DNA of 64,000 nt from Musa acuminata AAA Group (lineage: Eukaryota > Streptophyta > Magnoliopsida > Zingiberales > Musaceae): contig NC_088356.1 of the NCBI RefSeq assembly GCF_036884655.1, positions 16,277,501 through 16,341,500 of the forward strand, written 5' to 3'. Both the position numbers and the translations under genes were made by a program. Below the pieces are notes generated by a model. That model saw only the letters and a list, made by a program, of their open reading frames with translations, was not told the DNA's origin and made no database searches. This document shows, piece after piece, positions 1 to 11,060 of this stretch (position 1 is the stretch's first letter; the number at the start of each line of letters is the position of its first letter).

Positions 1-232
1 CACAAAACCCACTATTAGCCTATCCTACAAAAAATAAAGAATAGAAATTCTTTTTGAAAAAATCAACTTCTTTCTAAAGTACGACGACTTGAACTCATCT
101 GATTTATGTTATACTCCTACTCTATTTATTTGTCTAATGCATTTTTTTTTCTTGTTAGACTTCTCTAGGATATTGAACGACTATTTATAAACTTTTTTTG
201 GAATGACATAGATGGTAAGGTAATGCATATAG
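1..232. other. Unassigned flanking DNA
   Basis: AT-rich sequence left of the first LTR. I see no ORF, RNA gene or repeat that matches anything else in the window. It is either the flank of copia element C1 or part of another element that begins outside the window. Confidence 0.4.
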
Positions 233-1948
<1,716 letters not shown>

Positions 1949-2558
1949 ATCTTCCACTTGATCTAAAGCCAACTTACGTGTCTGATCCCCATCAGACCCT
2001 TGTGATGCTGAAAGACAATCTGAGACAACAGCTTTGTCAATGGATCTACGATGTTATCTTTGGATGAAACACTTTTCACTACTATATCTACTTGGGCCAC
2101 AATCTCTCTAATAAGCCGGAACCTCCTCAGAACACTTCTGATAAGACATGGGTTCCCTCCTTTGAGCTGTCACCCTGTAGTTGTCGCAATACAAGGGAAT
2201 TGGCTCATTGTTGCCTAACATGACTCTCAGATCTATGATGAACTTTTTCATCCAAACTCCCTCCTTTGTTATCTCTATCACAGCAATATACTTCGCCTCT
2301 ATGGTCGAGTCAATAGTAGTATCTTGCTTAGAACTCTTCCAGCATGCTGCTCCTCCATTTAGGGTGAACACATACCTTAAATTAAACTTGTTGTCATTGA
2401 CATCGGACTAGAAACTCGAGTTCATGTTGCCCTCAACCCCGAGGATACTACCTCCATATAACAATAAAAGATCCTTAGTCCTTCTTAAGTACTTAATGAT
2501 ATACTTTACTGCTTTCTAGTGCTCTAAGCATGGATCCATCTGATACCTGCTCGTGACA
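1949..2558 (-). pseudogene. Copia pol fragment, RNase H end (C1)
   Basis: The minus strand encodes the last part of a Ty1/copia polyprotein. In 2371-2108 I read the RNase H signature region (SWKSSKQDT-like, then a 'DST.EAKYIA' block, 'VWMKKFI' and 'PLYCDN'). Further upstream a 'KD..SFIIW' stretch leads back toward reverse transcriptase. Stops and shifts break the frame between these blocks. The 3' end abuts the polypurine tract next to the LTR at 1948, as expected for the end of pol. At 2558 it is cut by the LTR insertion N. The homologous segment of C3 (34038-34500) continues through this point, confirming that the break is an insertion. Confidence 0.85.
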
Positions 2559-2850
2559 TGTTAGGACTGTTTCGGCACTAAGAGGGGTGGTGAATTAGTG
2601 CTTTCATAAAAATTACATAGATTCAAAAATCTCATTCGATAAAGCCCATATTGAAAGATGTTTAAACATAGAGTGTAAGTAAAAGCAGTAGATAGTTAAA
2701 TCAATTAGTAACAAAAGTAAACAGCAAACAAAAGAGTACATCGAATTTATAGTGGTTCGATCATCGTGACCTATGTCCACTCTCAATTCCTCTTCCGTTA
2801 AGGCCACGAGCTTCCACTAACGATCGTCTTTCAATGAGCGAAGATTAACT
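2559..2850 (-). repeat. Copia LTR fragment N (R/U5 end), interrupted
   Basis: Starts TGTTAGGACTG and has the block 'GGCACTAAGAGGGG…GTGAATTAGTGC' that marks the 3' end (inverted here) of the LTRs of A, D, E, H, J and L. It runs through the 'TATAGTGGTTCG' and 'CTCTTCCGTTAAGGCCAC' blocks and stops at 2850, where the copia LTR of C3 begins. The rest of N should lie beyond the right end of the window. Confidence 0.75.
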
Positions 2851-3604
2851 TATTGGAAAATCTGGGGTGACATCATATGCATAGTGGAAGAATAGAAAAA
2901 TAAAATCTTAAAATTTCCATAGAAAAGAAGGTTTCATTTTCGTGCAAAAGTTGGTGCGCAAAAACTAATGATACCACAAAAGTTGGTGCGCAAAAACTCG
3001 TGCAAAGGTTCAACTGTCCTCCTCTCTAGCGGTGATCCACATGCCAATGACTACGAAGATGCTTCTTAAATCGCTGCCCAAAACTCTTCCTCGTGTGCAC
3101 TATTCAATTAAGATGGGGCTACCCCTTCTTGCTATCCACATGCCCCCAAATAGGGGCTATAGTATAAGGAGGAGAGGGAGATAGGAGAATAGGAGGAGGC
3201 AGCTAAAAAGAACCTCTAGCCTATGGGTCTTTGGTTCCCTCCTATTTATAGAGGCCCCCTATCAACTTAACCCTAATGGATCTTGCCCTATTAGGTACTG
3301 GATCTCCATCCAACTACCCAAGCCTCTTAGATTAGTGGATCTCTACCCAATTATCTCTTATTAGCTCTAATTGGATCTCATCTATAAGATCCAATAATTC
3401 AGGGGCTTATTGTATATCCAATAAGATAGGGGCTCCAACGGATATCTTATATCCGAACCTCTACTCGTCCAAACGCCTACCATATGTGTGTGATACTCTA
3501 GGCCTAATATCGAGCTAGCCATGAGTCATACCTATCAAAACTCTTTCTGGATCAGTGAATTATTATCTCCAAAATAATTCACTTGACTCATTGATTGCGA
3601 ACGT
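2851..3604 (-). repeat. 3' LTR of C3, first part
   Basis: Begins TATTGGAAAATCTGGGGTG (the terminal TG has become TA) and aligns with LTR positions 233-965 up to '…GAACGT'. The missing second half is found at 23415-24303, which begins AACGTACTAGG. Together they make one complete LTR, so 3605-23414 is an insertion. Confidence 0.75.
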
Positions 3605-4143
3605 CTAAAACAATTTTTTTTTTTGAAATTCGAGACATGTAGGGAATTTTTTAAATTATGAGGGGTATTTTGGTAATTTTAATAAAAAACAATATCTAGA
3701 ATTTCTAAGGGGATAAATTATTCTTTTACCCATAAAACCCTAACCCTCCTCCCCTTTGCTATGTTGCGACAGCCACCACCCTACCGAAAATAGCCACTAT
3801 GGGGGACGAGGGCGCCGCCTCTACCCGCAAGTGGCGCCGCCCCTGGGGGCGATTCTACCCGTAGGTGCCGCCCCTTGCAGGGGTAATGCCCGCTCCTATA
3901 GGCACCACTACTGGCGACCTGCTATAGGTAGGTCGTTGGTAGCCAGCAGCCAACCGCCTGAACGCAGACTACCAAGGCTGCAAGCAGCCTTTGGCCACTT
4001 CTACGAGGGTATCATGGGCAACAACAGTTGCTGCCCTTTTTCACCTTTGGCATCAACGATTTTGATGTCAAAAGCTTTTTAAAACCAAAATATACGTAGT
4101 TCAAAACTAAACTTTCACACGAATAATCTAGCTCTAATACCAT
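3605..4143 (-). other. Leader region of M with tRNA-Met primer-binding site
   Basis: On the minus strand, directly after the LTR edge at 4144, the sequence reads TGGTATTAGAGC (about 4142-4129), one mismatch from the initiator tRNA-Met site TGGTATCAGAGC. A GC-rich leader (3756-4030) follows, then AT-rich sequence with an 11-A run near the 3605 end. The plus-strand ORF at 3756-4082 has no domain and no counterpart elsewhere, so I treat it as chance. Confidence 0.65.
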
Positions 4144-4400
4144 TGTAAGAAAATCTAAGGGCAACATCATATGCGCAGTGAAAGAATATAAAACAAAAAT
4201 CTCAAATTTTTCAAAAGGTGTTCATCATCGTGCGAAGATTGGTGTGTAAAAACCTGCGAAACTAAAAATCATTGTGAGATAGTTGTGTTACTTCGAGAGA
4301 TCGTATATCCCTGAATTCTTGCAGATCTGTGGGAGAAAATGAAAGAGGTCAAACGTCCTCCTCTCCAATGGTGATCCACACGGCAAGGGCTGCGAAGATA
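4144..4400 (-). repeat. LTR of M, part 1
   Basis: Starts TGTAAGAAAATCTAAGGG and matches positions 233-480 of the C-type LTR. It is interrupted at 4401 by gypsy element B and resumes at 16780 with the same sequence order. Confidence 0.8.
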
Positions 4401-4781
4401 TGTTAGGACTCTAGCTAGGAGAGTCCTAATTGAGAGGGACATTCATATAAAACCTACCTAAGTCGACCCCTATTAAAGAGGTGAAAAGGCCGGCTAGGGT
4501 TAGGAGGTTGTTTCTTAGAGAAGAATTGGGAGTTGTAAAGGAATAAGAGTCTTGAGTATGAGTCATATTAGGAGTTGGTTAGAAGTAGGAGTCATATTAG
4601 GAGTTCGGGTTTAGAAGCCCTATAAATAGCTATGTATTCCTCCTCTTTTGATAAGTAGTAGATGAATCTTTTCTGTAGCCTTTGAGCAGCAACTTGGAGG
4701 GAGGAACCCCTATAGAGTTCCAAGGAGGTCGATCCCCTAAAGAGATTAACCCCAAGTTTAGAATCTGCAATGGTTCTAACA
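4401..4781 (+). repeat. 5' LTR of B
   Basis: 381 bp, TGTTAGGACTC…TTCTAACA. A TATAAATA box sits at 4621-4628. A block 'AAGGAGGTCGATCCCCT' near the end resembles the repeated 'AGGAGGCCGATCCCCTCGAA' block in the LTRs of G1 and G2, suggesting that B and G share an ancestral U5 module. Confidence 0.9.
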
Positions 4782-4782
4782 C

Positions 4783-4795
4783 CTGGTTTCAGAGC
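4783..4795 (+). promoter_or_regulatory. Primer-binding site of B
   Basis: CTGGTTTCAGAGC directly after the 5' LTR; one mismatch to TGGTATCAGAGC, the site complementary to the 3' end of plant initiator tRNA-Met. Confidence 0.8.
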
Positions 4796-5077
4796 AGTAT
4801 TCTTGGCATCTGGCTGCCCTTCCACAACCATCCATCAGCTCTCCACAGCCACCCAAAGCAATTCCCACAATTTCTTAAAAGATCATCGCCAAATTCTGTT
4901 GTCATCTCCACCACCACAGATTATCCTTTGATCTCCCCGTAAATTATAATAGGTTTTGGTTTCCTACCTTACTACTACTGTAATTTAGTTATCCTTATTT
5001 GAAAATAAAAAAAAAATTGTTCCTATATTTCTGGATAAACTTTTCATCATAAAGTTTTCATCTCTACAACAAAAGAT

Positions 5078-5690
5078 ACATTGCAGAATTCCAGCCGCAT
5101 AGCACAGTCTTTTTTATCTTGCTACTATATTTTTTCTATCCAAATCTCTACGAAATTTTTATGATAACTTTGACATTTACTAACAGCACATTTTCCTTCA
5201 CTTTTGTTAAAAAATTCTCAACATAAACTATTGATCTTTTACATCTAATCTGCTATACTTGAAAATTTGCACTGTAAAATTCCAACCGCATAGCACTAAT
5301 TGTTTAATCTTGCTACTATATTTTTTATATCCAAATCTCTACAAAATTTTTATGACAGCTTTGACACTTCATAACAGCATATTTCTCTTTAGTTTTGTCA
5401 AAAAATTATGAATATAAACTATTGATCTTTTACATCTAAACCGCTATACTTAAAAATCTGCACTATAAAATTTTAGTCGCATAGCACAGTTTGTTTGATC
5501 TTGCTACTATATTTTTTCTATTCAAATCTCTATAAAATTTTTATGATAGCTTTGATACTTCCTAATAGTAGATTTCCTTTTAGTTTCGTTGAAAATTTTT
5601 TAATATAACCTACTGATCTTTTACGTCCAATCTGCTACACTTGAAAATATGTGCTGTAGAAAATTTTAGCCATATATTGTTACCTTAACC
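5078..5690 (+). repeat. ~190-bp tandem repeat in the leader of B
   Basis: The block 'CCGCATAGCAC…TTGCTACTATATTTTTT' recurs at about 5095, 5286 and 5477, with a decayed fourth copy near 5655. Each copy includes 'CAAATCTCTA', 'ATTTTTATGA' and 'ATTGATCTTTTAC' in the same order. The rest of the leader (4796-5077 and 5691-6265) is AT-rich with no supported gene. Confidence 0.75.
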
Positions 5691-6265
5691 CATCTATTTG
5701 TAATTTTTTTTGAATGAAATTTCTTATACACTTTATAGATCATCTTGGCTTCCATCTAAGATTGATATATTGAGGAATTCATCTCTATAAATGATTTTGT
5801 ATTGCTGTAAATTTTCATTGCAAACTGTTAAAATTTTTCGACGAGAATTCTGTTAGCAACTTGTACTAATTTCCTTGCTATTATACTGTCAAAATTTTCA
5901 TGATTAAATTGGACATCCTTGCTGTCAATTCTCTCCTCAAATTTCTTAAGTTTATGGTGGAAATTTCATCAAGAAACTGTTGTTTCTTCGATGATAATTC
6001 TGCTCTTACAAGACAACACATACCTGCAGCAACTTCCATTGATTTCTATCAAACCTTTGCTACCATTTACCATAGATCTAAAACTTTCATCCATAGCCAT
6101 AAAATACCACCAAACCACACCCTTAAACTGCACCCAAAGCAACCACAAAACAAGCCTAAACTGCAGCCTACATCCACCAATCCACCAACCCATTCGACCA
6201 TCACTTCTCTCAACCTATATATGCCTTTAACCTGACAACAAAAGAGAGATCTTAACATCACAGAT

Positions 6266-7140
6266 TTGAAAGCATATACTATGGCATCTAAGGAGGCAAT
6301 CAATGCTAAATTTGAAGCCTTCGAGGAACGAATGGAAGATAAGATTCGGACTCTCTTTACCAAACTCAGTTTGGGCCAACCACCAAGCCCGAAGAAATCA
6401 CATCAAGGGGAGAGCTCTAACCAATCACACAAAGCCCGAAGAGATAACTTCCAAGAGAGGAGAGGTTCTATGATCGATCCCAACTATCCACGCATGAGCG
6501 TAGACTTCCCTAGATGGGAAGAAGAAGACCTGATTGGTTGGATCTCGCACGCAGAGCGATATTTTTGGTACCATAAAATCACGGACGCATCTATGGTGGA
6601 AATTACAACTATACATCTTGAAGGAGATGCCATACAGTGGTTTGACTGGTTTGAGTACACTTATGGAGTCCTCTCATGGCAACAATTCAAAGAAGGACTG
6701 CTGATCCGCTTCGGACCAACCGATTACGAGTACCCTGACGGACAACTAGCAAAGATCCAACAAACCTCCACCATTCAGGAGTACCAAACCAGGTTTGAAA
6801 GGTTATCTAATTAAACTCATGATTGGTCTAAAAAATAGCTATTGGGGATCTTTATTGAGGGCTTGAAGCCGGAGATCTGGGGAGAAGTTAAAGCTCGACA
6901 ACCGTACACGCTTATGGCAGCCATCTCTTTCGCACAATTTCAAGAGGAGCGATTGAACCATGAAGCCCAGAGGACTAGGGTCACTCTTCAACCAGCAATA
7001 CTAAAGCCCTCAGCCCCCCCTACTATCGACCATGTCCCTACACCAAAAAGGTTGATAAGAAAAGAGCTTCGGGAGCGATATGTGAAGGGGTTATGTTGGC
7101 ACTACGATGAGCTGTAGAGCCGTGAGCATTGTTGTAGTAA
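6266..7140 (+). pseudogene. Gypsy gag of B
   Basis: Gag polyprotein of a Ty3/gypsy element. The N-terminal part (6266-6814, 182 codons) contains the retrotransposon gag core: 'VDFPRWEEEDLIGWI', 'EGDAIQWFDWFE', 'SWQQFKEGLLIRFGP', 'EYQTRFERLSN'. A stop at 6812 and a further stop at about 6835 separate it from 6842-7117 ('FIEGLKPEIWGEVKARQP', 'AISFAQFQEERL'). The zinc-knuckle region (GLCWH…) follows, but the second cysteine is lost and a stop falls inside. The ATG at 6266 matches the starts of the gags in G1 and G2 (M-x-S/A-Y-x-MA). Confidence 0.85.
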
Positions 7141-7560
7141 AGGGAGACTTCTTATGATTGAACCAGTAGAAGAAAAGGTCATTGAACAACCAGAAGAGAG
7201 CCTTGAACATGAAGAAGAAGATGTGGAAGAAGAGCCACAACCAACTGACGTTACGGTACACGCACTAGTTGGCTACTCAAACCCACAAACGATGAAAGTT
7301 GGAGGCCTTCTCAAACAACAATCGATCACTATTCTCATTGACACGGGCAGCACGAATAACTTCCTAAATAGTAAGATTGCAGCTTAGATGGCACTCCACA
7401 TTGAAGGTTGCAGCAAGTCCAATGTAAAGGTCGCCGACGGCAGAACCCTAGAGTGCGACCAAAGATGCCTGCGGGTGAAACTGCTACTGCAGAACCAGGA
7501 GATAATCACATATTTCTTCCTCCTCCCTCTTAGTGACATTAGGTGATGTTTCTTAGAATT
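7141..7560 (+). pseudogene. Aspartic protease region of B
   Basis: After an acidic linker (EEDVEEEPQ) comes '[16 protein letters not shown]' and '[14 protein letters not shown]', the retropepsin active site D-T-G-S. A TAG at 7385-7387 ends the open frame, and the remaining protease residues ('VADGRTLECDQRC') follow in frame behind it. Confidence 0.85.
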
Positions 7561-7894
7561 TTTTGAAACTAATTATGAAATTTTACAGTAAGGAGAAATA
7601 GGTGATACTGCATAGAAAACATTAGGGCGACGTAACAACGATTTGCATACAACAAATGGAGAAGGTTTTGCATAAAGCATATAGCAATTTTTTGGTACAA
7701 CTTAAGTTGCAAACTAAGGGAGAGCCAACAAAATTTGAAGATCCAAATCTACTTCCTTTGCTTACTGAATTTTCAGATATATTTGACGAACTGTGCACCT
7801 ACCTCTTACCTGTCGGCATGATCATTGTATAATGATTCTTCCAGGCAAATCTCCGGCAAATACTCAGCCATATTAGTATCTACATCTCCAGAAG
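7561..7894 (+). other. Decayed protease/RT linker of B
   Basis: Weak similarity to the segment between protease and reverse transcriptase: a short 'LPLLTEFSDIFDELC'-like block near 7755-7800 that normally precedes the RT domain. No open frame. Confidence 0.5.
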
Positions 7895-8350
7895 GATGAA
7901 ATAGAAAGGATTGTAAAAAAGATGCTCGAAATAGGAGTTATTCGGCCAAGTTGCATTCCCTACTCTTCGCCGGTGCTCCTCGTACGAAAGAAGGACGGAA
8001 CATGGCAATTGTGTGTTGCTTACTGAGCTCTTAATGACATAATTGTCAAGGACAAATATGAGTGTGCGAAGAAGACATACCGAAAATCACCTTTTGAACA
8101 CACAACAACCATTACGAATTTTTGCTTTCTTCAACAGAAGGTGGAATATCTTGGACATATCATATCAGAGGAAGGTGTGGCAGTGGTCCCCTCCATAATT
8201 GAAGCAATACAGAACTAGTCGACCCCGAGGAACATAAAATTGCTACATGGCTTTCTGGGTTTAATAGGCTACTACCGCAAGTTTGTGAAAAACTATGGAA
8301 AGATCAGTGCACCACTTACTTCCTTGCTAAAAAAAGATGCTTTCTAATGG
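7895..8350 (+). pseudogene. Reverse transcriptase of B, palm deleted
   Basis: The fingers block is readable: 'KKMLEIGVIRPS', 'PYSSPVLLVRKKDGTW', then 'ALNDIIVKDKY'. After about 8060 the sequence jumps to 'FCFLQQKVEYLGHIISEEGV' and '[21 protein letters not shown]', which belong to the connection behind the active site. The Y-x-D-D block is therefore missing, so the enzyme cannot be functional. Several stops are present. Confidence 0.85.
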
Positions 8351-8790
8351 TTGGACAAAGCCACCACCACCTTCAACGAACTTAAAGCCACAATGACGAT
8401 AGCGCCCGACTTCGGTAAGACTTTTGTTATTGAAGTTGATGCCTCCGGAGTCGGAATTGGTATTGTACTAATGCAAGATGGCCACCCCCTCACTTATACC
8501 AGTAAGGCATTATCTCTTTCCCATCTCAAGATGCTTATTTACAACAAGGAGATGCTTATGATTGTGCATACGGTGGCCAAGTGGAGACCGTACTTGATCG
8601 GGCGATGCTTTCAAATCAAGGCCGACCATAAAAGTCTAAAATATTTCTTGGAGCAGAAGATATCTTCTCCCGAGTGGCAAAAATAGATAACAAAGCTTTT
8701 TGGACATGATTATGAAATAACTTACAAAAAGGCGAAAGAGAATGTTGTTGCAGATACGCTTTTGTGGCTACACAAGCAAGCTGAATTTTC
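8351..8790 (+). pseudogene. RNase H domain of B
   Basis: Open over 8351-8686 (111 codons): 'FVIEVDASGVGIGIVLMQ' with the first catalytic Asp, 'PLTYTSKALS', 'NKEMLMIVHTVAKWRPYLIG', 'FQIKADHKSLKYFLEQ'. After a stop at 8685 it continues in frame 'KLFGHDYEITYKKAKENVVAD', the usual C-terminal block. Ty3-type order and motifs. Confidence 0.9.
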
Positions 8791-9325
8791 GATCGTTTCA
8801 CTTCCGACCAGCGACTTCCTTGAGGATATTAAGATGGAATGGCAAGAAGATCCGGAGACTAGTAAGATCATAAAAAAATTAGAGGAAACACCAAGCTCTA
8901 TGGCTCATTACAGTTGGGATTCAAAAGAATTGCGCTATAAGGGATGCATTATGCTTGTGCCAAATTCTACTTGCATCTTCACGAGCAGATTTTGGACATA
9001 GTTATTCCAGATGCAGGGCACTAAATCGAAAAGAAGTTTGACGTATCACCCACAAATCGACAGCTAGATAGAAGTGGTGAATAGGTGCTTGGAGATAGCC
9101 CAAAGCCATCCACCAAATATGACTACCCAAGGAGAACTCCAGACCTAGTTGAGTGCCATTATTGATCGACGGATCATGACCTAACAATGATGACCCACTA
9201 TTGAAGTGCTAATACAGTGGGCAAACTTACTAGCAAAAGGCGCCACTTAGGAGAACTATGATGACTTGAAGATCAAATTCCTAGAGTTCATGGAATCTCA
9301 GCCTCGAGGATAAGTCTGATTTGAA
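8791..9325 (+). pseudogene. Integrase remnant and chromodomain-like tail of B
   Basis: Most of integrase is deleted. At 9010-9100 I read 'QMQGTKSKRSLTYHPQIDS' and 'EVVNRCLEIA', the segment after the catalytic core. At 9200-9290, 'VLIQWANLLAKGAT' and 'ENYDDLKIKFLEF' resemble the chromodomain-like end of chromovirus integrases (…W…ATWE…). The usual 'LEDKV.FEEAG' tail follows in a broken frame. A GAAGAGGCGGG purine tract precedes the 3' LTR. Confidence 0.75.
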
Positions 9326-9389
9326 GAGGCGGGTCTGTTAGGACTCTAGCTAGGAGAGTCCTAACTGAGAGGGGCATTCATATAAAACA

Positions 9390-11060
9390 TGTTAGGATCG
9401 GAGCGGCACTAAGAGGGGGGGGGGTGAATTAGTGCAGCGGTAAAGTACATAAACTTTTGACGATTTAAACACTTTCGGAAACTTCGTACGATTAAAGCAA
9501 CGTTTCGTTTGAAACCGTTTCGATTGCGTTTTAACTTGAAGGGATACGTAAGAAGGAGACAAAGAAGTAGAGCATCAAAGTGAAGATGGTTTGCAGTAAT
9601 ATAAATGACAATAAGATAAATGCAAACCGATTTATAGTGGTTCGGTCATGCGACCTACATCCACTTGCGAAGCCTTCTTCGATGAGGCTCCCAACTTCCA
9701 CTAGCAAATCACTTTGAAGGGGAAGGATAAATACCCCTCTTACAACCTTTTACAAGTAGTTCACTCTCTTACAAATTTTCAAAGAGAAAGAAGGAGGTGA
9801 ACACTCAAGCAATTGAAAACAAAAACTTGCTAAAGAATTTGCTATGACTTTTATCTCAATCTCTTGCTTCTCAAAGGTTGTAATCTCAGCTGAGAATTGA
9901 GGGGTATTTATAGGCCTCAAGAGGATTCAAATTTGGGCTCCAAAATTTGAATTCTCTTTGGTTCCCGATCCTGGCGATGCCACCGCCTGTTAGTGTCTGA
10001 CACTGACAGTGTACTGGCGGTGCCACCGCCTAGTCCGGCGGTGCCATCGCCGGACCTCTCGGGCGCTGGGCGGTGCCATCGCTCAGTCCAGAGGTGCCAC
10101 CGCTTGGTTCTCGGATTCTAGACGGTGTCACCGCCAAATCTGGCGGTGCCACCGCCTACACTATTTCAGCTCACTGGTTGGGCAACAAACTTGGCCCAAA
10201 CCAGTCCGAACTCGGGCCCAATTGGCCCCTACTTGAGTTATAGGATTAACACCTAATCCTAACCCTAATTAACATGCTAACTACGAATTTAAAGACATTT
10301 TCTAAGCTATTACAAAGTCCGCAAGTCAATATTTTTTCCGGCGAGCTTCCGGCGAACTTCCGACGGTCTTCTGACGAACTCTCGGAAACCATTCTACGGA
10401 CTCCCAGCAAGCTCCTAGACTTCATGATTTGATCTTGGCGAGTTCCAATGAGCTTCTTCGGCAAGCTCCGATCTTTCTTGGCGAGCTCCGCGAACTTCCA
10501 ACGAACCTTCCGGCGAGCTTCTGAAAAACCCTTCGGCAAGCTCCCTACTCATTCTCGGCTAGTTCCGACAGCATTCCCGACGAACCTTCAGACTTTCTTC
10601 GAACTCTCGAACTCACAACAAATCCTTCGTGCTTGACTCCGACACTTTGTTTCGCTTTATGTCTTCATTGTTATCGTAGTTAATCCTGCACACACAAGCC
10701 AAAACTATACTCCGATCTAGACAATTATTACAAAGCGAATTGACATTCTGTTGCCTGGCACGTCATTGGTTGGCATTTCGTCCGATTCTTCGACGCATCG
10801 TCCTCTCTTGCGGCTTGTTGCCCAATCGGCGGTTGACCTCCACAACCCCGATATCCTTGGTGCAATTCAGCTCTTAGCCTGATGCCCGACGTCCGAAGCC
10901 TTCTGCCATCCAATATCCTAACGTGATCTCCTCCAACGCAACGTCAATTCCTCCTACGTTAACTGTCTAATCCTGATCGAGTAGACCTACATCACTCAAA
11001 ATGTAGTTAAACATCTAAAAACATTCAATTAGTTTCATTATCAAAATCCGAGATTCAACA
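9390..11060 (-). repeat. 3' LTR of A
   Basis: 1671 bp, inverted: TGTTAGGATCGG … GATTCAACA. On the minus strand it is preceded by the polypurine tract AAAAAGGGGGAGAT (11061-11075). TATA box (minus) at 9912-9905. It contains a 97-codon minus-strand ORF at 10539-10246 that recurs in the other LTRs of this family. Confidence 0.92.
9970..10171 (-). promoter_or_regulatory. Palindrome array upstream of the LTR TATA box (A, 3' LTR)
   Basis: About eight copies of a 15-bp palindrome, perfect at 10016-10030 (GGCGGTGCCACCGCC, 7-bp arms around one base), the rest with one to three changes. On the minus strand the array lies 60-260 bp upstream of the TATA box. The function is inferred from position only. 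Confidence 0.7.

Noticed and set aside
3756..4082. 108-codon plus-strand ORF
   Set aside because: Lies antisense in the leader of a minus-strand copia element; no recognisable domain.
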